Origin: Nocardioides aromaticivorans | Lineage (GTDB): Bacteria > Actinomycetota > Actinomycetes > Propionibacteriales > Nocardioidaceae | Assembly (NCBI RefSeq): GCF_013408525.1 | Contig: NZ_JACBZM010000001.1 | Coordinates: 2,728,001 to 2,792,000 of the forward strand | DNA: 64,000 nt | Reading direction: 5' to 3' | Shown here: piece after piece, positions 1 through 7,483 of the stretch | Layout of the letters: every line of letters begins with the position of its first letter | Position numbering within the stretch: the stretch's first letter is position 1 | Translations under genes and position numbers: made by a program | The notes under the pieces: generated by a model | What the model was told of the DNA's origin: nothing | Databases searched by the model: none | Seen by the model: the letters and a program-made list of their open reading frames with translations, nothing else

Positions 1-52
1 CGCGCAGGCCCTGGATGTCGGTGCGCAGCACCGTCCCCTCCCGCGCACTCAT
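1..52 (-). CDS. Acyltransferase-3 family protein, N-terminal fragment (cut by window edge)
   Basis: Only the first 17 codons are visible. The ATG is at 52-50, with a GGCAGGG purine stretch just upstream on the minus strand. The visible protein starts MSAREGTVLRTDIQGLR. The RTDIQGLR signature opens the first membrane helix of OafA/YrhL-type membrane acyltransferases (PF01757), which move acyl groups onto cell-surface glycans. The rest lies outside the window, so the acceptor and the integrity of the gene cannot be judged. It is divergent from lsr2. Confidence 0.6.
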   Translation of the reverse strand, partial: MSAREGTVLRTDIQGLR

Positions 53-129
53 GACCCTGCCAGCCTGACACGGAATCGGCGCCGGGCGTTAGTCGGAAAT
101 ACCTTTCGCTGTTCGAGGTGGCGCGCTTG

Positions 130-203
130 CCCCATTCCCGAATTTCGTTAATATCCGATTATCCAAATATCCGAATCGTCGGATATCGCGAATATCGAGG
201 AGA
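130..203 (+). promoter_or_regulatory. AT-rich lsr2 leader with an inverted repeat
   Basis: This stretch before lsr2 is strikingly AT-rich in an otherwise GC-rich window. It contains a perfect 8-bp inverted repeat ATATCCGA-ATCG-TCGGATAT at 167-186 and a further ATATCCG copy at 151-157. A strong GAGGAGA ribosome-binding site is at 197-203. Lsr2 binds AT-rich DNA, so autoregulation here is a reasonable inference. No convincing -35/-10 pair could be fixed by eye. Confidence 0.55.
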
Positions 204-208
204 AAATC

Positions 209-550
209 ATGGCCCAGCGCGTCAACATCGTCCTGGTGGACGACATCGACGGCAGCGATGCGACGCAGACCGTGGCCTTCGGCCTCGACGGCGCCAGCTA
301 CGAGATCGACCTGAACGACGACAACGCCGCCGCCCTGCGCGACGCCCTGGCGCCCTACGTCGGGCACGGCCGCAAGGTGGGTCGCGGCGGCGGTGGCGCG
401 AAGCGCGGCGGCGGCCGGGCTGCTGCCTCCTCGGGAGCCGGCGCCTCGGCGAAGGAGATCCGCGAGTGGGCCCGCGACAACGGCCACGCGGTGCCCGAGC
501 GCGGCCGCATCCCCGCCGACGTGCGCGAGGCGTACGACGCCGCCCACTGA
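209..550 (+). CDS. lsr2: Lsr2, H-NS-like nucleoid-associated protein
   Basis: A 113-residue protein matching the Lsr2 family over its whole length. The N-terminal dimerisation part (about 1-60) begins MAQRVNIVLVDDIDGS, followed by a basic Gly/Arg-rich linker (about 52-75). The C-terminal DNA-binding part carries REWARDNGH and the AT-hook-like RGR at 98-100, which inserts into the minor groove of AT-rich DNA. Lsr2 bridges DNA and silences AT-rich, often foreign, genes in actinobacteria. The ATG at 209 follows GAGGAGA at a good distance. lsr2 next to clpC is the order I recall for mycobacteria (Rv3597c/Rv3596c). A hairpin at 570-606 closes the unit. Confidence 0.96.
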   Translation: MAQRVNIVLVDDIDGSDATQTVAFGLDGASYEIDLNDDNAAALRDALAPYVGHGRKVGRGGGGAKRGGGRAAASSGAGASAKEIREWARDNGHAVPERGRIPADVREAYDAAH

Positions 551-569
551 GACCCTCCCGTGCCGACCT

Positions 570-612
570 GATCCGGGCTGTTCGCTGACAGCGGACGGCC
601 CGGATCCGTTTC
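570..612 (+). terminator. Rho-independent-type terminator after lsr2
   Basis: A 9-bp perfect stem GATCCGGGC/GCCCGGATC (570-578 with 598-606) is followed by a short T run (609-611). It lies 20 bp after the lsr2 stop. Its loop contains a separate GTTCGC-N5-GCG motif. Confidence 0.6.
580..593 (+). promoter_or_regulatory. Candidate ClgR box upstream of clpC
   Basis: The sequence reads GTTCGC-TGACA-GCG, matching the ClgR operator GTTCGC-N5-GCG known from Streptomyces and relatives, where ClgR activates clp and lon genes. It ends 87 bp before the clpC ATG. A TAGGGT hexamer near 623-628 could be the -10, which would place the box at an activating position. The match is seen in the sequence; the regulation is inferred. 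Confidence 0.5.
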
Positions 613-680
613 GGCGGAACGCGTAGGGTGTGAGCGGGGTTGTATCCCGTGAACACCCCAGGACGTGTGAGGAGCGTGCA

Positions 681-3245
681 ATGTTCGAGCGGTTCACTGA
701 CCGAGCCCGCCGGGTGGTCGTGCTGGCCCAGGAAGAGGCCCGCATGCTCTCCCACAACTACATCGGGACCGAGCACATCCTGCTCGGCCTCATCCACGAG
801 GGCGAGGGCGTCGCCGCGAAGGCGCTGGAGTCGCTCGACATCTCCCTCGAGGCCGTGCGCGCGCAGGTCGAGGAGATCATCGGCCAGGGCCAGCAGGCGC
901 CGTCCGGCCACATCCCCTTCACCCCGCGCGCCAAGAAGGTCCTCGAGCTGTCCCTGCGCGAGGCGCTGCAGCTCGGCCACTCCTACATCGGCACCGAGCA
1001 CATCCTGCTCGGCCTGATCCGCGAGGGCGAGGGCGTCGCCGCCCAGGTGCTGCAGAAGCTCGGCGCCGACCTCAACCGCGTCCGCCAGCAGGTCATCCAG
1101 CTGCTCTCCGGCTTCCAGGGCAAGGAGACCGGCGCCGCCGCGTCGACCTCGGGCTCCACGAGCGGTGGCGACGCCCCGTCGTCGTCGCTGGTGCTCGACC
1201 AGTTCGGCCGCAACCTGACCCAGGACGCCCGCGAGGGCAAGCTCGACCCGATCATCGGCCGTGCCGCGCAGATCGAGCGGGTCATGCAGGTGCTCTCGCG
1301 CCGCACCAAGAACAACCCCGTGCTCATCGGTGAGCCCGGCGTCGGCAAGACCTCGATCGTCGAGGGCCTGGCCCAGGACATCGTCAAGGGCAACGTGCCC
1401 GAGACGCTCAAGGACAAGCAGATCTACACCCTCGACCTGGGTGCGCTGGTCGCCGGCTCCCGCTACCGCGGTGACTTCGAGGAGCGCCTCAAGAAGGTGC
1501 TCAAGGAGATCCGCACCCGCGGCGACATCGTGCTGTTCATCGACGAGATCCACACCCTCGTCGGTGCCGGTGCGGCCGAGGGCGCCATCGACGCCGCCAG
1601 CATCCTCAAGCCGATGCTGGCCCGCGGCGAGCTGCAGACCATCGGCGCGACCACCCTCGACGAGTACCGCAAGTACCTCGAGAAGGACGCCGCGCTCGAG
1701 CGCCGCTTCCAGCCGATCCAGGTGCCCGAGCCCTCGATCGCCGACACGATCGAGATGCTCAAGGGCATCCGCGACCGCTACGAGGCGCACCACCGGGTGA
1801 CCATCACCGACGAGGCGCTGGTCTCCGCGGCCACCCTCGCCGACCGCTACATCTCCGACCGCTTCCTGCCGGACAAGGCCATCGACCTGATCGACGAGGC
1901 CGGCTCGCGCCTGCGGATCCGCCGGATGACGGCGCCCGCCGACCTGCGCGAGTACGACGACAAGATCGGCGAGGTCCGCCAGCGCAAGGAGGCGGCCATC
2001 GACGGGCAGGACTTCGAGGCCGCGGCCCGCCTGCGCGACGAGGAGAAGCAGCTGATCCTCGCCAAGTCCGAGCGTGAGAAGCAGTGGCGCTCGGGCGACA
2101 TGGACGAGGTCGCCGAGGTCGACGAGGAGCTGATCGCCGAGGTGCTGGCGGTCGCGACGGGCATCCCGATCGTGAAGCTCTCCGAGGAGGAGTCCACCCG
2201 CCTGCTCAAGATGGAGGACGAGCTCCACAAGCGCGTCATCGGCCAGGACGAGGCGGTCAAGGCGCTGTCGCGGGCGATCCGTCGTACCCGCGCGGGGCTG
2301 AAGGACCCGAAGCGTCCCGGTGGCTCGTTCATCTTCGCCGGCCCGTCCGGCGTCGGTAAGACGTGGCTGTCCAAGACGCTCGCGGAGTTCCTCTTCGGCG
2401 ACGAGGACGCGCTCATCCAGCTCGACATGTCGGAGTTCGGCGAGAAGCACACCGTCTCGCGGCTCTTCGGCTCGCCTCCGGGCTATGTCGGCTACGAGGA
2501 GGGCGGCCAGCTCACCGAGAAGGTGCGCCGCAAGCCGTTCTCGGTCGTGCTCTTCGACGAGGTCGAGAAGGCCCACCCCGACATCTTCAACAGCCTGCTG
2601 CAGATCCTGGAGGAAGGTCGCCTGACCGACTCCCAGGGCCGGGTCGTGGACTTCAAGAACTGCGTCATCATCATGACCACCAACCTCGGCACGCGCGACA
2701 TCGCCAAGGGCATCAACCTGGGCTTCAACCAGGCTGGCGACGCCGCGGGCTCCTACGAGCGGATGAAGGGCAAGGTCTCGGAGGAGCTGAAGCAGCACTT
2801 CCGTCCCGAGTTCCTCAACCGTGTCGACGAGATCATCGTGTTCCCGCCGCTGTCGCAGGAGCAGATCATCGCGATGGTCGACAACATGATCGCCGCGGTG
2901 GAGGTCCGCCTGAAGGACCGCGACATGCGGATCGAGCTCACCCAGGCCGCGAAGAACCTGCTCGCCGAGCGGGGCTTCGACCCGGTCCTGGGCGCCCGCC
3001 CGCTGCGTCGTACCGTCCAGCGCGAGATCGAGGACATCCTCGCCGAGAAGATGCTCTACGGCGAGGTCGGCCCGGGCCAGATCGTGCTCGTGGGCGTCGA
3101 GGGCGAGGGTGCCAACGCCAAGTTCACCTTCGAGGGCCAGAAGGTCGGCGAGCTGCCGGACCTGCCGCCGCTCGAGACGGTCGTCGAGGGCAAGGCCCCG
3201 GCCGAGGGCGCGGAGATCGCGCCCGACGACTCCGAGACCGCCTGA
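681..3245 (+). CDS. clpC: ATP-dependent Clp protease ATPase subunit ClpC
   Basis: An 854-residue AAA+ unfoldase that feeds substrates to ClpP. The ATG at 681 gives the canonical [17 protein letters not shown] start after GAGGAGCG; an upstream in-frame start at 630 is not credible. Two Clp N repeats fill residues 1-150. The first AAA+ module has Walker A GEPGVGKT near 217, the second GPSGVGKT near 554. A UVR-type coiled segment ([14 protein letters not shown]) lies in the middle domain near 445, and a ClpP-docking LGF tripeptide is near 679. The residue after the second Walker A threonine is Trp, where many ClpC proteins have Glu. Length is normal. A candidate ClgR box precedes the gene. Confidence 0.97.
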   Translation: MFERFTDRARRVVVLAQEEARMLSHNYIGTEHILLGLIHEGEGVAAKALESLDISLEAVRAQVEEIIGQGQQAPSGHIPFTPRAKKVLELSLREALQLGHSYIGTEHILLGLIREGEGVAAQVLQKLGADLNRVRQQVIQLLSGFQGKETGAAASTSGSTSGGDAPSSSLVLDQFGRNLTQDAREGKLDPIIGRAAQIERVMQVLSRRTKNNPVLIGEPGVGKTSIVEGLAQDIVKGNVPETLKDKQIYTLDLGALVAGSRYRGDFEERLKKVLKEIRTRGDIVLFIDEIHTLVGAGAAEGAIDAASILKPMLARGELQTIGATTLDEYRKYLEKDAALERRFQPIQVPEPSIADTIEMLKGIRDRYEAHHRVTITDEALVSAATLADRYISDRFLPDKAIDLIDEAGSRLRIRRMTAPADLREYDDKIGEVRQRKEAAIDGQDFEAAARLRDEEKQLILAKSEREKQWRSGDMDEVAEVDEELIAEVLAVATGIPIVKLSEEESTRLLKMEDELHKRVIGQDEAVKALSRAIRRTRAGLKDPKRPGGSFIFAGPSGVGKTWLSKTLAEFLFGDEDALIQLDMSEFGEKHTVSRLFGSPPGYVGYEEGGQLTEKVRRKPFSVVLFDEVEKAHPDIFNSLLQILEEGRLTDSQGRVVDFKNCVIIMTTNLGTRDIAKGINLGFNQAGDAAGSYERMKGKVSEELKQHFRPEFLNRVDEIIVFPPLSQEQIIAMVDNMIAAVEVRLKDRDMRIELTQAAKNLLAERGFDPVLGARPLRRTVQREIEDILAEKMLYGEVGPGQIVLVGVEGEGANAKFTFEGQKVGELPDLPPLETVVEGKAPAEGAEIAPDDSETA

Positions 3246-3255
3246 CCCGATCCAC

Positions 3256-3298
3256 CACACCGACCCGCCCGGTCCTCCGGGCGGGTCGGTGTGCTTTT
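3256..3298 (+). terminator. Strong terminator after clpC
   Basis: A perfect 17-bp stem (3256-3272 with 3277-3293) with a TCCT loop is followed by CTTTT at 3294-3298. It starts 11 bp after the clpC stop and also ends the convergent SMR gene region. Confidence 0.85.
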
Positions 3299-3317
3299 CG
3301 CGGGCGCGCGGAGCGCG

Positions 3318-3644
3318 TCAGTGCGCGCCGGAGAGGTTGAGCAGGACGACGCCGCCGACGACGAGCGCGAGGGCGAGCACCTTGAGCGGGTCCATCTGCT
3401 CGTCGAGGAACAGGTAGCCGACGACCGCCATGCCGGCCGTGCCGAGGCCGGCCCAGACGGCGTACGCGATCGAGACCGGGACCTGCCTGACGACCAGGGC
3501 GAGCAGCCAGATCGAGGCGGCGTACCCGGCGAGCACGACCGCGGTCCAGACCGGGTCGCGGAAGCTCTCGGTGCGCGGCAGCGCGGCGCTCGCCGCGACC
3601 TCGACGCCGATGGCGGCGAGCAGGAGTGACCAGGCGATCACCAT
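3318..3644 (-). CDS. Small multidrug resistance (SMR) family efflux protein
   Basis: A 108-residue protein with four predicted membrane helices, the usual SMR length. The membrane-embedded glutamate essential for H+-coupled export in EmrE-type proteins is E15 (in LLLAAIGVEVAAS). Later segments carry the typical AYAVWAGLGTAG pattern. The ATG at 3644 was chosen because GAAGGGA sits just upstream and it gives the normal SMR N-terminus; a longer reading to 3707 would run through the operator region. Substrates are probably cationic compounds, but SMR proteins also include guanidinium exporters. It is divergent from the TetR gene at 3725, with two operators between them. Confidence 0.88.
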   Translation of the reverse strand: MVIAWSLLLAAIGVEVAASAALPRTESFRDPVWTAVVLAGYAASIWLLALVVRQVPVSIAYAVWAGLGTAGMAVVGYLFLDEQMDPLKVLALALVVGGVVLLNLSGAH

Positions 3645-3659
3645 GACATGTCCCTTCGA

Positions 3660-3675
3660 TGTAGCAACTGCTACA
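3660..3675. promoter_or_regulatory. TetR-type operator O1
   Basis: Perfect palindrome TGTAGCA-AC-TGCTACA between the divergent SMR and TetR genes. Together with the near-identical copy at 3678-3693 it would let one regulator control both promoters. Confidence 0.8.
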
Positions 3676-3677
3676 AC

Positions 3678-3693
3678 TGTAGCACCTGCTACA
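3678..3693. promoter_or_regulatory. TetR-type operator O2
   Basis: Perfect palindrome TGTAGCA-CC-TGCTACA, identical in both arms to O1 and centred 18 bp from it, so the two sites lie on nearly the same face of the helix. Confidence 0.8.
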
Positions 3694-3724
3694 TTGAGTG
3701 CGCTCATCGGCGGAGGGGGGACGT

Positions 3725-4303
3725 GTGGCCACGGACGGGGAGCGCCGGCGCCAGCTCGCCGAGGCCGCCACCGACTACGTGCTCGACCACGGCCTGATCG
3801 AGCTCAGCCTGCGCCCGCTCGCGGCGGCGCTGGGCACCAGCGACCGGATGCTGCTCTACCACTTCGACGGCAAGGACGACCTGGTCGCCGCGGTGCTGCA
3901 CACCTCCAACGAGCGCTCGATCGCCCACCTGCGCTCGCTGCCGGCCGCGCCGTCGGTGCGCGAGGCCGTGCTCGTCCTGTGGCGGGCGTCGAGCGACGGC
4001 GGCCAGCTCGAGCGGTGCCAGCGCCTGTACGTCGAGGCGGCGGCGCTCGGCCTCTTCGGCCGCGAGCCGTGGGCGGGCGTGGTCCGGGACGCCAACCGGG
4101 CCTGGCTGCAGGCCCTCGCCGACTGGCTGGTCTCCGCCGGCTGCAGCGCCGAGCTCGCCCCACGGGCCGCCAACCTGCTCGATGCCGCCCTCATGGGGCT
4201 GCACCTCGACCTGCCGCTGGAGCGGGGGACCGACGCGCTCGACGGCTCGGTCGTCGACCTCGCCGGGGCCGTCGCCGCGATCGCCGGTCAGGGCAGCGCG
4301 TAG
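3725..4303 (+). CDS. TetR-family transcriptional regulator of the SMR gene
   Basis: A 192-residue protein with an N-terminal TetR helix-turn-helix (about 10-55): LSLRPLAAALGTSDRMLLYH followed by FDGKDDL. The C-terminal part is a ligand-binding helical domain. The GTG at 3725 follows GGAGGGGGG at ideal distance; an upstream in-frame start at 3698 is close to the second operator and has no ribosome-binding site. Divergent placement and the two palindromes argue that it represses the SMR gene and itself. Its 3' end overlaps mutY by 16 bp, tail to tail. Confidence 0.88.
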   Translation: MATDGERRRQLAEAATDYVLDHGLIELSLRPLAAALGTSDRMLLYHFDGKDDLVAAVLHTSNERSIAHLRSLPAAPSVREAVLVLWRASSDGGQLERCQRLYVEAAALGLFGREPWAGVVRDANRAWLQALADWLVSAGCSAELAPRAANLLDAALMGLHLDLPLERGTDALDGSVVDLAGAVAAIAGQGSA

Positions 4304-5181
4304 AGCCCGTCGGAGGTGCGGACGACCAGGCCGTCGTCGAGGAGCGAGCCCAGGGCGCGCTCGCGTTGCTCGGTCACGTCCCAGGCGGCGTCGAGGCGCT
4401 CCTTGCCGACGGCCCCGGGGGCGTCGCGCAGCACCGCGAGCAGCCGGCCCCGGCACTGGCGGTCGGTGCCGGCCCAGGCCTGGACGGGGCGCGGCGGTCC
4501 GTCGTACGCCGGGGCGCCCGCGGCCTGCCACGCGCAGGCGGCCCTGACCGGGCAGCTGTCACAGCGCGGCCGGTCGGCGGTGCACACGAGGGCACCGAGC
4601 TCCATGACCGCGACCGACCAGGTCGCGGCGGTGGGCGGGTCGGCCGGCAGCAGCGCGGCGCCCAGGTCGCGCTCGGCCCTGGTGACCGAGCGGGGCGGGA
4701 ACTCGACACCGCTGACGGCGCGGGCGAGCACCCGTCGCACGTTGGTGTCGAGCACCACCTGCCGCTGCCCGTGGGCGAAGGCGGCGACGGCGGCCGCCGT
4801 GTAGTCGCCGACGCCGGGCAGGGCCAGCAGGTCGTCGTACGACGACGGCACCTCGCCCCCGTGCTGCTCGGTGATCGCGGTGGCGGCGGCGTGCAGGCGC
4901 AGCGCCCGGCGCGGATAGCCGAGCCGGCCCCAGGCCCGGACCGCCTCACCCGACGAGTCCGCCGCGAGGGCGGCCGGCGTCGGCCACCGCTCCAGCCAGG
5001 CCTCGTGCACCGGGAGGACGCGGACCACCGGCGTCTGCTGCAACATGAACTCGCTGACCAGCACCGACCAGGCCGACGCCTCGGGCCGGCGCCACGGGAG
5101 GTCGCGGGCGTTAGCGTCGTACCAGTCCAGGATCGGCTGGACGAGGTCGGTCGCGGGATCGGCGGTGGGTTCGGCGGTCAT
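4288..5181 (-). CDS. mutY: A/G-specific adenine DNA glycosylase MutY
   Basis: A 297-residue base-excision repair enzyme that removes adenine mispaired with 8-oxoguanine. The catalytic Glu is E44 (SEFMLQQT), the helix-hairpin-helix is LPGVGDYTAAA near 121-131 and the catalytic Asp is D145 (VLDTNVRR). The [4Fe-4S] ligands follow the C-X6-C-X2-C-X5-C spacing (C200, C207, C210, C216). The C-terminal 8-oxoG-recognition domain is short, as is common in actinobacterial MutY. It is convergent and overlapping with the TetR gene. Confidence 0.95.
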   Translation of the reverse strand: MTAEPTADPATDLVQPILDWYDANARDLPWRRPEASAWSVLVSEFMLQQTPVVRVLPVHEAWLERWPTPAALAADSSGEAVRAWGRLGYPRRALRLHAAATAITEQHGGEVPSSYDDLLALPGVGDYTAAAVAAFAHGQRQVVLDTNVRRVLARAVSGVEFPPRSVTRAERDLGAALLPADPPTAATWSVAVMELGALVCTADRPRCDSCPVRAACAWQAAGAPAYDGPPRPVQAWAGTDRQCRGRLLAVLRDAPGAVGKERLDAAWDVTEQRERALGSLLDDGLVVRTSDGLYALP

Positions 5182-5278
5182 CGCAGGACATTGTCGCCTC
5201 GGGTGTGATGTCGTCCGAGTTCGGGCCCGTCCGGCGGGTCAGCCCGCTTCGCGCGCGGGCGCTGACTACCGTCGTCCC

Positions 5279-6070
5279 ATGCCCGCCGCGCCCCGTCGTC
5301 CCGCGCCCACGCGCGGTCGTACGACGCGCGGACCGCTACCGGCCGGCGTCTACTGGCGGCGCCGGGTGTTCGTGCTCGGCACGGCGTTCGCGCTGGTCTT
5401 CGTCATCGCGCGCTGGCTGACCGGGAGCAGCGACGGCAGGTCCGAGGACGCCGGCGTCGCCGAGCAGGCCGGAGCGCAGGTGCAGGCCACGGAGACGGTG
5501 ACCGCCGGCCAGTCCACGGCCACCGCCACGACGACCGCGTCGCCGACCGGCCGGAAGGGCGCCTCGGCGACACCCACCCTCGCCGCCCCCGAGGGCACCT
5601 GCGAGGCGTCCGATGTCATCGTCACGCCGAGCGTCGCGAAGGGCGCCGAGGCCGGCGACGAGGTGACGCTCCGCCTCTCGCTGCAGACCCTGGAGTCCGA
5701 GGCCTGCACCTGGCAGGTCTCCCGCAACAGCATCACGGTGAAGATCTCCGACGGCTCCGACGAGCTGTGGACCACCCAGCAGTGCCCGGCCGTGGTGCCG
5801 ACCGAGTCCGTCGTCGTACGACGCGACGTCGCTACCGTCGTCGAGCTCACCTGGAACGCCCGCGAGTCGGCTGCCCGGTGCACGCCGCGGACGGCATGGG
5901 TGCTGCCGGGCGACTACACGATCGCCGCCGCCGCCCTGGGTGGCGAGCCCGCGGAGGCGGAGTTCACCCTCGTCCGGCCCACGGCGCGGACGGTCGAGGT
6001 GACGCCGAGCTCGACCGCGACGTCGAAGGCGACGGACAAGCCGAAGAAGTCGAAGACGCCCGTCAACTGA
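5279..6070 (+). CDS. Membrane-anchored exported protein of unknown function
   Basis: A 263-residue protein. A basic N-terminus (PAPTRGRTTRG) precedes one membrane helix (VFVLGTAFALVFVIA, about 30-45), then a low-complexity Thr/Ala/Ser linker to about residue 95. An extracytoplasmic domain with two cysteines (TCEASDV and EACTWQV) follows, and the tail is Lys-rich (KATDKPKKSK). I do not recognise a catalytic family. Position between mutY and disA matches the mycobacterial membrane protein Rv3587c, which I recall as similar in size; orthology is inferred. ATG 5279 is the first start before the helix. Confidence 0.7.
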   Translation: MPAAPRRPAPTRGRTTRGPLPAGVYWRRRVFVLGTAFALVFVIARWLTGSSDGRSEDAGVAEQAGAQVQATETVTAGQSTATATTTASPTGRKGASATPTLAAPEGTCEASDVIVTPSVAKGAEAGDEVTLRLSLQTLESEACTWQVSRNSITVKISDGSDELWTTQQCPAVVPTESVVVRRDVATVVELTWNARESAARCTPRTAWVLPGDYTIAAAALGGEPAEAEFTLVRPTARTVEVTPSSTATSKATDKPKKSKTPVN

Positions 6071-6312
6071 CCTCCGGTCGTCGAGGAGGTTGCGCAGCAA
6101 CGCCCGGTCGTCGAGGAGGTTGCGCAGCAACCGTCACGAGACGCCTGGCCTCGGTGCAGCGACCGTAGGCCTCCGCATCGCACTCGCGACGGCCTGGGGT
6201 CTCGTGACGCGTCGCTCAGCCCCTCGCTGCGCTCGGGCCGGAGCGGACGCTCCTCGACCTCCTCGCAGATCGACGGCCCCGCTCGTGCCTCGCGGTGCCG
6301 TCGCGCTCGGAC
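6071..6312. repeat. Dispersed GC-rich repeat element, two direct units plus an inverted arm
   Basis: No gene in these 242 bp. A 30-bp-period direct duplication (starting at 6074 and 6104; core GTCGTCGAGGAGGTTGCGC) is followed by CCGTCACGAGACG and later by the inverted counterpart GGGTCTCGTGACGCGTCGC at 6197-6215 and GACGCTCCTCGACCT at 6246-6260. The whole forms a large imperfect inverted repeat. Sub-blocks recur at 24837-24901 and, as a 30/36 match, inside menE at 58233-58268. This looks like a dispersed repetitive extragenic element. It may also separate the convergent genes on either side. Confidence 0.75.
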
Positions 6313-7386
6313 TCAGACGTAGCGCTCGAGGATGGTCGACTCGGCGAGCCGGCTGAGGCCCTCGCGGACGCTGCGCGCCCGCAGCTCGCCGACGCCCTCG
6401 ACGGCCTGGAGGTCGTCGATGCCCGCGGAGAGCAGCTTCTGCAAAGTGCCGAAGTGGTCGACGAGGCCCTCGACGACGTTGGACGGCAGCCGGGGGACCT
6501 TGGTGAGCAGGCGGTAGCCGCGCGGGGCGACGGCGCCGTCGAGGTGCTCGCCCGTGCCGATGCCGAGCACCTTGGCGACGGCGGAGGGGTCGACCAGGTC
6601 GGTGGCGGAGAGCTGCTCGAGCTTGCCGAGGAGCTCCAGGGGGTCGCGGCTGCGGCGCCGGGACGGGACGTAGTCGCGGATCACCAGCTCGCGCTCGGTG
6701 TCGACGCCGGTGACCAGCTCCTCGAGCTGGAGGGCGAGCAGGCGGCCGTCGGTGCCGAGCTCGAGGACGTAGTCCTCGATCTCGCGGGCGATCCGGGTGA
6801 CCATCTCAAGCCGCTGCGCGACGACCGCGACGTCGCGGACCGTGACGAGGTCCTCGATCTCCAGGGCCGACAGCGTGCTCGACACCTCGTCGAGGCGGAG
6901 CTTGTAGCGCTCGAGGGTCGCCAGCGCCTGGTTGGCACGGGACAGGATCTGGCCGGAGTCCTCCAGCACGTGGCGGGTCTCGCCGACGTAGGCGGCGATG
7001 ATCTGCATCGACTGCGAGACCGAGATGACCGGGTGGCCGGTCTGCTTGGCCACGCGGTCGGCGGTGCGGTGGCGGGTGCCGGTCTCCTCGGAGGGGATCG
7101 ACTGGTCGGGCATCAGGTGCACGGCCGCGCGCGCGATCCGGGTGAGGCTGCTGTCGACGATGATCGCGCCGTCCATCTTGGCCAGCTCGCGCAGGCCCGT
7201 GGCCGTGAACGGCACGTCGAGCTCGAAGCCGCCGGTGCACAGGCTGTCGACCAGCCGGTCCTGGCCGATGACGATCAGCGCGCCGGTGCGGCCGCGCAGG
7301 ATGCGCTCCAGCCCGTCGCGCAGGGGCGTCCCGGGGGCGATGGACGCAAGGGTCTCGCGAAGTCGGGGATCGGCCGACGTGACCAC
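6313..7386 (-). CDS. disA: DNA integrity scanning diadenylate cyclase DisA
   Basis: A 357-residue enzyme that makes c-di-AMP from two ATP. The N-terminal DAC domain carries both active-site motifs, DGA at 72-74 (AKMDGAIIVD) and RHR at 105-107 (GTRHRTAD). A helical spine and a C-terminal helix-hairpin-helix DNA-binding domain (LQAVEGVGELRARSV) follow. The GTG at 7386 follows GAGGAG. It lies 97 bp downstream of radA on the same strand, the usual actinobacterial pairing; RadA is known to modulate DisA. Full length, no anomalies. Confidence 0.97.
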   Translation of the reverse strand: MVTSADPRLRETLASIAPGTPLRDGLERILRGRTGALIVIGQDRLVDSLCTGGFELDVPFTATGLRELAKMDGAIIVDSSLTRIARAAVHLMPDQSIPSEETGTRHRTADRVAKQTGHPVISVSQSMQIIAAYVGETRHVLEDSGQILSRANQALATLERYKLRLDEVSSTLSALEIEDLVTVRDVAVVAQRLEMVTRIAREIEDYVLELGTDGRLLALQLEELVTGVDTERELVIRDYVPSRRRSRDPLELLGKLEQLSATDLVDPSAVAKVLGIGTGEHLDGAVAPRGYRLLTKVPRLPSNVVEGLVDHFGTLQKLLSAGIDDLQAVEGVGELRARSVREGLSRLAESTILERYV

Positions 7387-7483
7387 CTGCGCTCCTCACT
7401 CTGGTTGGACGGACGCTCGTACCTTATCCGCGCAGGCGGCGCGCCATGCCTGAATATCGGTGCAAGAACCCGGGTGATCCGTC

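Noticed and set aside
222..3260. A very long open frame antisense to clpC
   Set aside because: High G+C codon bias leaves the antisense frame open. The sense frame encodes full-length ClpC with all motifs, and the antisense product has no family resemblance.
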